Assembly (NCBI GenBank): GCA_944325225.1
Contig: CALUZQ010000013.1
Span: 1 to 44,061 of the forward strand
Origin: an uncultured Elusimicrobiales bacterium
GTDB taxonomy: Bacteria > Elusimicrobiota > Elusimicrobia > Elusimicrobiales > Elusimicrobiaceae
Reading direction: 5' to 3'
DNA length: 44,061 nt
A program made the position numbers and the translations under genes. Positions 25,224 to 32,663 of the stretch are shown here, one piece after another. The notes under the pieces were generated by a model, which had not been told where the DNA came from, ran no database searches, and was given only the letters and a program-made list of their open reading frames with translations. The number at the start of each line of letters is the position of its first letter. The stretch's first letter is position 1.

Positions 25224-25252
25224 TTGAATATCCGCTTGGAGGAAGTTATAAT
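25224..25252 (+). promoter_or_regulatory. Sigma-70-type promoter of the flavin reductase-like gene
   Basis: TTGAAT (25224-25229), 17-bp spacer, perfect TATAAT (25247-25252). An AGGAGGGG ribosome site follows before the ATG at 25273. Confidence 0.7.
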
Positions 25253-25272
25253 AATGGGGTAGGAGGGGTGTT

Positions 25273-25779
25273 ATGCAAAGAGTACCGTATAATTTTAATG
25301 CGGAGAAAAACTTGGAAATTCTTTCCAATGCCGCTTTTTTAACCACGAAATCCGGCAATAAAATCAATACCATGATTATTGGCTGGGGCAGTGTGGGGAT
25401 TATGTGGCGGTTACCGGTTTTTAGCGTAATGGTTCGCAAAAACCGCTTTACCCACGACTTGCTGGAAAAATCCCGCGAATTTACCGTAACCATTCCGTAT
25501 GGGGATGTTTCGCGTTTTATTCCGATTTGCGGTGGCAAGTCGGGCCGGAATATGGATAAATTGGCCGCTTGCGGGCTGAAAACTTTAAAAGGGCAAAAAA
25601 TTGCTACTCCGGTATTGGATTTGCCCGGTATGCATTTTGAGTGTTCCGTAGTATATAATCGGCTGATGGGTAAGGATAACTTAAACAAAGCCCTTGACGA
25701 ATTGTGGTACAACAAAGAGCCGGACGACTACCATGTATTCTATTTTGGGGAAATTTTGGACAGTTATATTACCAAATGA
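25273..25779 (+). CDS. Flavin reductase-like FMN-binding protein
   Basis: 168 residues, single-domain split barrel. The segment AAFLTTKSGNKINTMIIGWGSVGIMWRLPVFSVMVRKNRFTHDLL is typical of flavoredoxin/flavin reductase-like proteins, followed by EFTVTIP and the late YHVFYFGEILDSYI strand. Such proteins bind FMN and transfer electrons; the partner is unknown. It has its own promoter and a strong terminator, so it is monocistronic. Its position after trxB may be coincidental or reflect redox grouping. Confidence 0.85.
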   Translation: MQRVPYNFNAEKNLEILSNAAFLTTKSGNKINTMIIGWGSVGIMWRLPVFSVMVRKNRFTHDLLEKSREFTVTIPYGDVSRFIPICGGKSGRNMDKLAACGLKTLKGQKIATPVLDLPGMHFECSVVYNRLMGKDNLNKALDELWYNKEPDDYHVFYFGEILDSYITK

Positions 25780-25796
25780 ACGACAATTCCTTTTAA

Positions 25797-25822
25797 CAAC
25801 CTCCCGCTCGGGAGGTTGTTTA
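25797..25822 (+). terminator. Intrinsic terminator of the flavin reductase-like gene
   Basis: Arms ACAACCTCCCG and CGGGAGGTTGT followed by TT; could also serve the convergent vanX-like gene. Confidence 0.8.
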
Positions 25823-25870
25823 TGTTCCACACCCCGCCTGCGTGTAACCTGTGCTTGCCGGGCAGCGGGA

Positions 25871-26539
25871 TTATTGCGGGAGGGGAATGTTTAAAAGCGG
25901 TTTTTGTTTCCAGCCGGTTTTGTCAAAATGCCACCATTCGGTGCGGGTATAGGTAAATCCGGCGGCGGTCATAATTTTTTTAAGCGTTTCGCGGCGGTTT
26001 AAAATATCCGGCGGCAAATCGTAAAAATCCATATGGGCGCGGACGGAAAAACTGTCAAAATCCGTAGGCATTTTTAGGGGGTTCCCTTCAAAATCGCACG
26101 GGGTTAAATCTATCGCCATACCGCGGCTGTGGCGGGACCCTTTTTGAGGCGGCGCTACATAGTTGGGGTTGGGGACGGCGTCCCAGAGTTTTTGTTGGGC
26201 GGCCTGCGGGCGGTAGCAGTCCCAGAGGCAAAAAGTGAAGGGCTCTTTTTGCTGGCCCGCCAGCCGGACGGCTTTTTGCAGCGCGTCAAGGGCGTCTTGA
26301 TGCAGGTAGCATTGGGCGGAATCATATATTTTTTTACCGGTAAAGTTATGAACGGTAGCGTAACGCATTTGAATAAATACCTTTAATCCGGGAACTTCCG
26401 CCACATTTACTAAGCCGGCCTGTTTCAGCCGGGCCGACAAATCCGCCGGCTCGTCGGAATTTTTCGGGGTGGGAACAGGCGGCAGCGCCCAAAGCGGGCT
26501 GGTCAGCAGTCCTAGCAGCAAAAGGAAGGTTGTTCTCAT
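25871..26539 (-). CDS. D-Ala-D-Ala dipeptidase, VanX/DdpX-like (M15D)
   Basis: 222 residues from the ATG at 26539; the longer frame adds 13 non-signal residues. Signal peptide MRTTFLLLLGLLTSPLWA. The zinc and catalytic motifs of M15 are present: SRHSRGMAIDLT (His and Asp ligands) and EWWHF (Glu base and His ligand). VanX family enzymes cleave D-Ala-D-Ala; the exported form more likely recycles or degrades peptidoglycan-derived dipeptide than gives vancomycin resistance, since no vanH or vanA neighbour exists. The ATG follows TGCTATACT by only six bases, suggesting a leaderless mRNA. Divergent from era. Confidence 0.85.
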   Translation of the reverse strand: MRTTFLLLLGLLTSPLWALPPVPTPKNSDEPADLSARLKQAGLVNVAEVPGLKVFIQMRYATVHNFTGKKIYDSAQCYLHQDALDALQKAVRLAGQQKEPFTFCLWDCYRPQAAQQKLWDAVPNPNYVAPPQKGSRHSRGMAIDLTPCDFEGNPLKMPTDFDSFSVRAHMDFYDLPPDILNRRETLKKIMTAAGFTYTRTEWWHFDKTGWKQKPLLNIPLPQ

Positions 26540-26543
26540 ACTT

Positions 26544-26592
26544 TGAGTATAGCAGTTTGTGCGTTGGCGAAGTGTCAAAAAATAAGTACAAT
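26544..26592. promoter_or_regulatory. Divergent promoters for vanX-like and era, both at leaderless distance
   Basis: On +, TTGGCG (26564-26569), 17 bp, TACAAT (26587-26592), six bases before the era ATG. On -, an extended -10 TGCTATACT ends six bases before the vanX-like ATG. No ribosome site exists for either gene. Confidence 0.6.
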
Positions 26593-26598
26593 ACTTCT

Positions 26599-27510
26599 AT
26601 GGACGATAAAAATTTTAAAAGCGGTTTTGCCGTATTGGCGGGGCTGCCCAATGCGGGGAAATCCACCTTGCTGAATAATTTAGCGGGCGGATTGTTGTCC
26701 GCCGTTACGCATAAGCCCCAAACTACCCGCCAGAATATCCTGGCGATTGCCGAGGGGGACCACTATCAAGTGGTGTTTGTAGATACGCCCGGGTTTTTAA
26801 CAGCCCAATATAAGCTCCAGCAGACGATGGTTTCGTGCGTGGACCGCGCCGTGCGCGAGGACGCTGATTTAGTGGTGTTTTTAGTAGATGCAACGGCGGA
26901 TTATGCGTTAAACGAAAAATTAGTGGAAAAATTAAAAACGGTTTATTGTCCTATTTTTCTAGCCATTAACAAAATTGATTTAATTAAAGATTCCGCCGCG
27001 CTAGACGAGCTGGAAGCACGCGTAAAGGCGGATTTGAAAGTGGAAAAAGTATTTCGTATTGCTGCGGCAAAATCCATTGGAACGGCCGAGTTAAAACAAG
27101 CGGTTATTGAAGCGATGCCCGTCAGCCCGGCGTATTTCCCGCCCGGCCAGTGGACGGACCGCTGGGAACGCTTTTATGCGGCGGAATTTATCCGCGAACA
27201 GATTTTTCTGCTTTATCAGAAAGAGATTCCTTACAGCACTTATGTAGAGATAGAAAAATTTACCGAGGATTTAGGCCCCAAAAATTATATTCGGGCCAAC
27301 ATTCATGTAGAGCGCGAGAGCCAAAAGCCCATTCTAATCGGCAAAGCCGGCAGTGCGATTGCCGAACTGCGCAAGCGGGCGCAAAAACGCATTGAAGAAT
27401 TTTTAGGCCGAAAATACCGGCTGGAGTTAAATGTAGTGGTTTCGCCCAACTGGCGGAATGATACCAAAATGCTGGAAGATTTTGGCTATATCGTGCGTGA
27501 TGAAAAGTAG
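26599..27510 (+). CDS. era: GTPase Era
   Basis: 303 residues, normal Era length. G1 is GLPNAGKST, G2 lies in HKPQTTRQNI, G3 is DTPG and G4 is NKID. A C-terminal KH domain carries IGKAGSAIAELRKRAQKRIEEFLGRKYRLEL. Era binds the 3' end of 16S rRNA and aids 30S assembly. The start MDDKNF was chosen because the box TACAAT sits six bases upstream and no ribosome site precedes any longer form. A strong terminator follows. Confidence 0.95.
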   Translation: MDDKNFKSGFAVLAGLPNAGKSTLLNNLAGGLLSAVTHKPQTTRQNILAIAEGDHYQVVFVDTPGFLTAQYKLQQTMVSCVDRAVREDADLVVFLVDATADYALNEKLVEKLKTVYCPIFLAINKIDLIKDSAALDELEARVKADLKVEKVFRIAAAKSIGTAELKQAVIEAMPVSPAYFPPGQWTDRWERFYAAEFIREQIFLLYQKEIPYSTYVEIEKFTEDLGPKNYIRANIHVERESQKPILIGKAGSAIAELRKRAQKRIEEFLGRKYRLELNVVVSPNWRNDTKMLEDFGYIVRDEK

Positions 27511-27527
27511 TCAATTGGTAAATATAT

Positions 27528-27558
27528 AAACGCCCCGGGCAATACCCCGGGGCGTTTT
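27528..27558 (+). terminator. Intrinsic terminator of era
   Basis: Arms AAACGCCCCGGG and CCCGGGGCGTTT, then T. Confidence 0.9.
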
Positions 27559-27569
27559 AAGTTTGTACA

Positions 27570-27685
27570 GCGGGCCTAGCGCGGGGAGGGGCGGCTTGCT
27601 GGTTGTTTGCAAGAGTGCAACATAGCACGAACAGTGTGGCTTAACCCAGTCGCATGAACGGGCCTAGCGTGGGGAGGGGCGGCGC
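27570..27685. repeat. Short direct repeat pair in the era to Cys-rich gene interval
   Basis: CGGGCCTAGCGYGGGGAGG followed by GGCGGC occurs at about 27571 and 27660 with one difference in 25 bases. Function unknown; the second copy abuts the larger repeat. Confidence 0.65.
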
Positions 27686-27693
27686 TTTTTTGT

Positions 27694-27812
27694 AGAAATA
27701 TCCCCACCTGTTGTTCCCTTCATGCGTAAGCACCGTAATTAGCAAAACCCTGTTCAAGGCAGAATCCCCCGGCCTGGAAGGCCCTTGACTCGTTTTTTTT
27801 TTTTGATACAGT
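27694..27812 (+). repeat. Upstream repeat, copy 2, with T12 promoter-like core
   Basis: Matches 20642-20762. Core: TTGACT (27785-27790), T12 (27793-27804), TACAGT (27807-27812), again a 16-bp spacer. It lies 98 bp before the Cys-rich secreted gene. The leader after it holds the potential pair AAAAGGG (27866-27872) with CCCTTTT (27891-27897) just ahead of the ribosome site. Confidence 0.7.
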
Positions 27813-27910
27813 GGGGATTGAACCGAGGATAATCCCCGTCGTACAGCCACTTAAAAACTGCTTCTAAAAGGGGATTAGCCCCGTCTATTTCCCTTTTAAA
27901 GGAGCATGCT

Positions 27911-28984
27911 ATGAAGCGGTTTTTTATTTATGCCGTATTAGTCCTTATTCCAGCCAGTATCCAGGCGGAAGATTTGCAGTTTGTAACCACACTCTCCTCT
28001 CCGGTGGGTACTTTTGCCCAATTGGAAACGGCCGACCCAACCAGCGCGGCCGTATCGCCTGTTGTGAATTTTTGCAATACGCGCACGAGTACGGGTCGGA
28101 TAGAATTGCGCGGGGCGAATGCGTATTTGCAGAATTTAACTTTAAAGAATGGGACAACGCTGGGGGGAAGCGTACAGGAGTACCGGCTGAGCAGCAGCTT
28201 GAATGTGAACAGCGGGGGAAGTGTGAAAGGGAAGCGGCTGTTGGCGAACAATATGAGTTTATCGGGGGCGAGCAGTGTAAACAGTCAGGTAAACAATACT
28301 TTGTATGTAAGCAGTATGGGGGTAAAAGGAGCGAAAACGGGGAGTTTAACAATTCCTTCCAAAGTACAGACGAGTAATACGGGGAATAATGATGAAATGG
28401 AATGGAGCAATATCTACTCGCGGGATTATACTTCTGACGGGAGCGCTACGGGGAGCAGTTACAGTTCGTATCTGCTTAAATCTGTAGCAGGGGAAGAAGC
28501 AATTGATTGTTCCAAAGGTCCCCAGGGGAATTCTAAATATCGCACTTGTTCCTGTGGCGGGAGAATATATAGCTATTGGGATGTGGATCAATGTAAGTAT
28601 ATAGAAGATTCTTATGTAGATGCCACTATTTCTTGTATGACTTATTATTGTTCTTCCGATGACGGGGTGAATATCAACAACAGCGGCTGCTGGCTTGATG
28701 GATCGTTTTCGTTCAGTACCAATCTATATGTTTATAGAAATGCATATGGTTGGCGAAATTCTGGATATTCTATTTCTCGCTATTCAAAATGGACGGAAGC
28801 ATGCGGTTGGCCGGATGGGCATTATACCGATAGTTCCGGGTGTGTCAGCCGTTTTGGATTAACTTCTTCGGGTGGCAGCAGTAAAACGGTAACTTGCGGA
28901 GATTGTACCTATAAAGTAAGTATAGAAACGGATTCCAGTGATGAGGAATGGGGATCCAGTTATTGTTCTGAATCTATTTTTTAA
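27911..28984 (+). CDS. Secreted Cys-rich protein with short repetitive beta-like N-domain
   Basis: 357 residues with AAAGGAG site and signal peptide MKRFFIYAVLVLIPASIQA. Residues about 50-150 are Asn/Gly/Ser-rich short strands (LRGANAYLQNLTLKNGTTL, then LNVNSGGSVKGKRLL) that look like a right-handed beta-helix. The C-terminal half has about 15 Cys and many Tyr/Trp residues (CSCGGRIYSYWDVDQC, CTCG-like pairs) and resembles the extension of the pilin at 20925 in composition only. Bases 28080-28440 again favour G-ending, purine-rich codons, unlike the 3' half. Probable surface or secreted adhesin-like protein under the T12 repeat. The family is not recognised. Confidence 0.7.
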   Translation: MKRFFIYAVLVLIPASIQAEDLQFVTTLSSPVGTFAQLETADPTSAAVSPVVNFCNTRTSTGRIELRGANAYLQNLTLKNGTTLGGSVQEYRLSSSLNVNSGGSVKGKRLLANNMSLSGASSVNSQVNNTLYVSSMGVKGAKTGSLTIPSKVQTSNTGNNDEMEWSNIYSRDYTSDGSATGSSYSSYLLKSVAGEEAIDCSKGPQGNSKYRTCSCGGRIYSYWDVDQCKYIEDSYVDATISCMTYYCSSDDGVNINNSGCWLDGSFSFSTNLYVYRNAYGWRNSGYSISRYSKWTEACGWPDGHYTDSSGCVSRFGLTSSGGSSKTVTCGDCTYKVSIETDSSDEEWGSSYCSESIF

Positions 28985-28991
28985 TTCTATT

Positions 28992-29016
28992 AAAGCCCCG
29001 GGTGTTCCGGGGCTTT
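28992..29016 (+). terminator. Intrinsic terminator of the Cys-rich secreted gene
   Basis: Perfect 10-bp arms AAAGCCCCGG (28992-29001) and complement (29007-29016). Confidence 0.85.
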
Positions 29017-29108
29017 ATAATATGTGGGGAAATTGATTAGGTAGGAGCGGACAAATTATGAGGCGAATTGTTATAATAAAAAAGAACTTCCGCTCGGAGC
29101 CGTGATAT

Positions 29109-30896
29109 ATGAAAAAAATGTTTACTCGTCCTGTTGGTGAGTTAATAACTAAAAACCCCTTTGTAGAAAATTATAAAAAGATGTGGCCTTTTGTAAAACC
29201 GTATTGGTTCCGGGCTGTACTGGGTTTGGCGCTGGCGCTGCCGGTGGGCGCACTGGACGCCACGGTGGCGATGTTTATGAAGTACTACACCGATGATGTG
29301 CTCGTGGCGAAAGATGCGGCTTTTGCTTCTTTTATTCCGTTATTGATTATCGTATTTGTGCTGGTACAAAGTATTTTAACTTATGTGGTGAAATACTTAA
29401 ATTCCTGGGTGGGCAATAAAATTACCCTAGATGTACGAAAAAAATTATTCCGCAAACTGTTAAGTATGCACAGCGGTTATTTTGATACGACCGATTCCGG
29501 TTATATCATGATGCGCTACAACGGCGACGCCGACACCGCCTGTAACGGACTGATTAATAACCTGCGTATGATTGTTACGCGGGTTTTTTCCACCATTACG
29601 CTTATTTTTGTATTGTTCTATAACTCGTGGCAGCTTACCTTGATTGCCGTGGGGGCTTTTTCCGCGGCGGGCGCGCTTATTTTTATTGTGCGGCGCAAGC
29701 TGGAGGAATTGGTCCGCAACACCGTGGTCATTAGTTCTATTGCTATGCGGGCTTATAACGAAATGTTTAACGGAAACCGCACCGTAGCGGCATATAACCT
29801 GCAGGCCGACCAAGAAGTTCGTTTTAACAAACTGATGGACGATGTGTTTAATTTGAATATGGGTATGGTCAAGCATACGGGGTGGCTGTCGCCGGTAATG
29901 CATTTTATTGTTTCGCTGGGGCTGGCGCTGGTGTTTTGGCAGAGCAGTTCTATGATTGTGAAGGGAACCATTACCAGCGGTAATTTTACCTCGTTTGTAG
30001 CCGCCTTATTGATGCTCTATACGCCGGTCAAAACAATGGGCGATAATTATGTAGATATCAAAAAAGCATTTTTGGCCATTGACCGCATTTTTGAAATTTT
30101 TGCGCTAAAAACCGCCATTTCTGATAAACCCGGTGCCGTTACTTTGACGGGTGTCCGGAAAGAAATTTGCTTCCATAATGTGTCTTTTGCGTATAAACCC
30201 GGCCTGTTCGTGCTTAAAGACATCAACTTGACGGTTCCCGTAGGAAAAACAGTGGCGCTGGTAGGCAATTCCGGCGGCGGTAAATCTACCATTGTCAATT
30301 TGCTTCCCCGGTTTTACAGTGTAACCAAAGGGTCTATTACAATAGACGGTGTAAATATAGAAAACTTTACGCTCAAATCCCTGCGCGATCATATTGCGGT
30401 AGTTTTTCAAGACAACTTTTTATTCACGGGTACCATTCGGGATAATATCCTAATCGGCCGCCCGGACGCTACGGAAAAAGATTTGCAGGACGCGGTAAAG
30501 AACGCCCATCTGGACGATTTTTTGCGTACGCTTAAAAAGGGGCTGGATACGGAACTGGGCGAACGGGGGCTGACGCTTTCGGGCGGGCAGCGCCAGCGTG
30601 TGGCTATTGCACGGGCGTTTATCCGCCAGGCGCCGATTGTTATTTTAGACGAAGCTACCAGTGCGCTGGATAATAAATCCGAAGCGGTGGTACAGAAAGC
30701 GTTGGATAATTTAATGAAAAACCGTACCGTGTTTGTGATTGCCCACCGGCTTTCTACCGTTATTAATGCAGATAAAATTGTGGTGCTTAACGAAGGCCAA
30801 ATCGTGGAAGAGGGTACTCACGAGCAATTACTGGCCATTCCCAACGGGAGCTACGCGTCTTTATACAATGCCCAGTTTAAAAAGAAGCGCGATTAA
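29109..30896 (+). CDS. ABC exporter with fused permease and ATPase, MsbA-like
   Basis: 595 residues. Six membrane spans occupy about 30-310. The ATPase has Walker A GNSGGGKST near 385, the Q-loop VFQDNFLF, signature LSGGQRQRVAIARA, Walker B IVILDEATSALD and the H-loop IAHRLSTV. This is the homodimeric half-transporter layout of MsbA (lipid A flippase) and of multidrug exporters; MsbA is plausible in an outer-membrane organism but not proven. A TATAAT box (29071-29076) lies 33 bp upstream. A terminator follows at 30922. Confidence 0.92.
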   Translation: MKKMFTRPVGELITKNPFVENYKKMWPFVKPYWFRAVLGLALALPVGALDATVAMFMKYYTDDVLVAKDAAFASFIPLLIIVFVLVQSILTYVVKYLNSWVGNKITLDVRKKLFRKLLSMHSGYFDTTDSGYIMMRYNGDADTACNGLINNLRMIVTRVFSTITLIFVLFYNSWQLTLIAVGAFSAAGALIFIVRRKLEELVRNTVVISSIAMRAYNEMFNGNRTVAAYNLQADQEVRFNKLMDDVFNLNMGMVKHTGWLSPVMHFIVSLGLALVFWQSSSMIVKGTITSGNFTSFVAALLMLYTPVKTMGDNYVDIKKAFLAIDRIFEIFALKTAISDKPGAVTLTGVRKEICFHNVSFAYKPGLFVLKDINLTVPVGKTVALVGNSGGGKSTIVNLLPRFYSVTKGSITIDGVNIENFTLKSLRDHIAVVFQDNFLFTGTIRDNILIGRPDATEKDLQDAVKNAHLDDFLRTLKKGLDTELGERGLTLSGGQRQRVAIARAFIRQAPIVILDEATSALDNKSEAVVQKALDNLMKNRTVFVIAHRLSTVINADKIVVLNEGQIVEEGTHEQLLAIPNGSYASLYNAQFKKKRD

Positions 30897-30921
30897 ACAG
30901 AAGCAGAAGGAATCAAAACGA

Positions 30922-30951
30922 AAAAACGGGGCGTTTAAACGCTCCGTTTTT
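30922..30951 (+). terminator. Intrinsic terminator of the ABC exporter
   Basis: Palindromic arms around AACGGGGCGTTTAAACGCTC with a 3' T5 tract and 5' A tract; bidirectional. Confidence 0.85.
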
Positions 30952-31005
30952 GTATGGAATGTCCATCGGTTAAGCGGCGCACAGAGATAGCAAAGCGGGA
31001 GCTCC

Positions 31006-31417
31006 AAAAAAGAGCCCTCCGCATTTGTCCAACGCGGAGGACTCATCTAGTCGACTCTTCCATGATTACTCACTTATCCCCAAATTAAAGGTATGGCTGA
31101 CAGTCAAGAATTTTGCGGAACTGTACGGCACCTGAAACCGGTTGCACTGCCCCATGTCCTCAGATGGCTCCCCTTGCCCTCAGGCAACGGGTCCGAAGCT
31201 TGTGAAACAGTCCTTGCACCCCGGGCAAACCTGCCCCGCACAGCCAAATCCTCAAAGAACTCTTGTTTTCTGCGTTTCCGGTCTTTCGGCCGCCACGCTC
31301 TTCGCGCACGCGCACCTTACCAACTCGCCGCAGTTGCCATCCGTTCGCGCCGCCCAACATCAAACGGGCTGGACTGACGCGCCGGGGGAGTTTTCTGCCT
31401 AGCCCTCCTCCGGGGAT
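31006..31417 (-). ncRNA. Candidate structured ncRNA of about 410 nt, unknown family
   Basis: On the - strand, -35 TTGAAT (31451-31446), a 16-bp spacer and -10 TATACT (31429-31424) predict a start near 31417. A terminator hairpin (GAGTCCTCCGC at 31044-31034 with GCGGAGGGCTC at 31022-31012) is followed by T6 at 31011-31006. The body is G+C-rich with many potential hairpins and lacks a convincing protein: the frame 31423-31160 has no ribosome site and its ATG overlaps the -10 region. Core motifs of RNase P, tmRNA and SRP RNA were looked for and not found. Confidence 0.5.
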
Positions 31418-31423
31418 ATTCAT

Positions 31424-31451
31424 AGTATAATGGAATTTGAGTCAAATTCAA
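31424..31451 (-). promoter_or_regulatory. Promoter of the candidate ncRNA
   Basis: TTGAAT and TATACT on the - strand, spacer 16 bp, just downstream of the regulator gene stop at 31456. Confidence 0.55.
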
Positions 31452-31455
31452 GGGG

Positions 31456-32145
31456 CTATACATCGGTTATTTTTCGTATAGCGATTCCCAGCGGCCGCAG
31501 CTGCTGGGGGAAAAACTCGGCAAAAAATTGGTTATTGGGATGATAAAGGCGGATTTTCCCGTCCTGGAAGTATATTTTTTTGACGGTATATCCCTTTGGC
31601 GTTTTCAGGAGCATAGTTTGCCCATCCAGTAAATTATTTTCCGGGCGGATAAAATACAATTCGTTGCCCGGCGTCAGCTGGTCTTTGGCCAAGTATTTAA
31701 CGCCTTGTGCATAGCGGCGGGGCAGGGTCCACCATTCGGCCACATCACTCTCTTGATAATGGGAAAAATTTTCCGCAGGCCCGCTTAACAGCGGCAAAGA
31801 TACACTGTTGCTTTGCGGGGGCATACTGTCTGCGCGTCCGGAAGAAATGTCAGCACTGTAAGTATTTTCCGGTATTTGGGCGTCCCTTAGCGAACGGGTA
31901 GATCCGGCGGGCTGAAATTCCGGATAAGTGGTTGTAGCCGGAAAAAGCCGCATCACATCATAAGCGTCCAATCCAAAAAGCTGTGCCATTTGGGCGGCAT
32001 ATCCTTTGGAAGGGCGCCTTTTGCCGGTAGTCCACAAGGCCACGGTAGCCGTGGATACCCGCAGGAGCCGTGCTAACTTTGCTTGTGCTCCGCGCAACAC
32101 GCCGTTGTTCCATTTTTCTAACTGCTTTTCAAATTTATTTATCAT
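31456..32145 (-). CDS. XRE-type regulator with S24/LexA-like C-terminal domain
   Basis: 229 residues with AGGAGGAGC site. An N-terminal helix-turn-helix (about 15-60; AQAKLARLLRVSTATVALWTTGKRRPSKGYAAQMAQLFG) is joined by a Ser/Pro-rich linker to a CI/LexA-like C-terminal domain (about 150-225; ELYFIRPENNLLDGQTMLLKTPKGYTVKKIYF, then LYHPNNQFFAEFF). The position of the GDSM serine in active S24 proteins is not Ser here, so self-cleavage is unlikely; the Lys (VKKIYF) remains. It probably binds the intervening region to 32222 and controls its own gene and the divergent transcript. Confidence 0.8.
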   Translation of the reverse strand: MINKFEKQLEKWNNGVLRGAQAKLARLLRVSTATVALWTTGKRRPSKGYAAQMAQLFGLDAYDVMRLFPATTTYPEFQPAGSTRSLRDAQIPENTYSADISSGRADSMPPQSNSVSLPLLSGPAENFSHYQESDVAEWWTLPRRYAQGVKYLAKDQLTPGNELYFIRPENNLLDGQTMLLKTPKGYTVKKIYFQDGKIRLYHPNNQFFAEFFPQQLRPLGIAIRKITDV

Positions 32146-32192
32146 CGGCTCCTCCTATAAAAAAGATAGGTCTTTTTGGGACCAAAAAAAGC

Positions 32193-32254
32193 TTGACAAA
32201 TGTTTACAATACTTACTATACTAACACTTATAAGAGGAGAACCTTTCCTCTTAT
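32193..32254 (+). promoter_or_regulatory. Strong divergent promoter, candidate operator and 5' hairpin
   Basis: TTGACA (32193-32198), 18 bp, TATACT (32217-32222). Between the boxes lies a loosely symmetric stretch with TGTT and AACA ends and ATACT direct repeats, a plausible site for the XRE regulator. The transcript would begin with a perfect 9-bp hairpin (32230-32238 with 32246-32254; ATAAGAGGA arms). On the other side GGTCTTTTTGGGACC (32169-32183) lies close to the regulator start. Confidence 0.55.
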
Positions 32255-32522
32255 CTCACGGACATACTTGGTATTATCTTCCACCCAAATGAAGAATTCC
32301 AAAAACGGAGCGGTTTAGCTCTATAAACCGGCGCCGCGCCTGCGGCGTGTTGGCTCCGCTGTGTCCAAATTGCGCAATTCTGCCAGGAAGGCGCAATTTA
32401 TTGTAGCAAATAAAAAGCCGTTTGGGTTAGCAAAGTTAAGATTTTGTGTGATTCCGTCCCATGTGAAAAGGGCTGCCGGACACCGAACTTGACTTCGCTT
32501 CCCGACGGCCGGAGAACGAACG
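32255..32522 (+). other. Transcribed-looking interval without a clear gene
   Basis: It follows the promoter at 32193. Several GC-rich hairpins are visible (for example CCGGCGCCGCG and GCCTGCGGCG around 32326-32346, and TTGCGCAATT/GGCGCAATTT around 32375-32400). Only a nine-codon ORF (32289-32318) starts here. It may be a leader or small RNA for the 31-residue peptide that follows. Confidence 0.35.
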
Positions 32523-32618
32523 ATGGGGGTTATTTTAATTAAAATACTGCTCAGCGCGGTGGTTTTTATTGGACTGCTGGGGTTTCTAAGCGATGTGATT
32601 GATTTTCTGGGGGAATAA
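32523..32618 (+). CDS. Small hydrophobic peptide, 31 residues
   Basis: MGVILIKILLSAVVFIGLLG followed by FLSDVIDFLGE. One membrane span of about 20 residues with a charged C-terminus, preceded by GGAG at good distance. Size and shape resemble small membrane proteins or type I toxins, but no antisense RNA was identified. Lies at the end of the transcript predicted from 32193. Confidence 0.45.
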   Translation: MGVILIKILLSAVVFIGLLGFLSDVIDFLGE

Positions 32619-32663
32619 AGTTTTAGCCGGTGGAAAACCGAAATAATTTATAATATATATATT

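Noticed and set aside
25871..26539. Vancomycin-resistance cluster
   Set aside because: Only a VanX-like dipeptidase with signal peptide is present; no VanH, ligase or VanRS neighbour.
20925..28984. Diversity-generating retroelement behind the two Cys-rich genes
   Set aside because: No reverse transcriptase, template repeat or adenine-biased variable repeat is visible in the window.
31006..31417. RNase P RNA or tmRNA
   Set aside because: The GAGGAAAGTCC core of RNase P and the tRNA-like ends of tmRNA are not seen on either strand.
31093..31423. Proteins of 86-94 residues on both strands in the ncRNA candidate
   Set aside because: No ribosome sites, Arg/Ala/Pro-rich shadow composition of GC-rich sequence.
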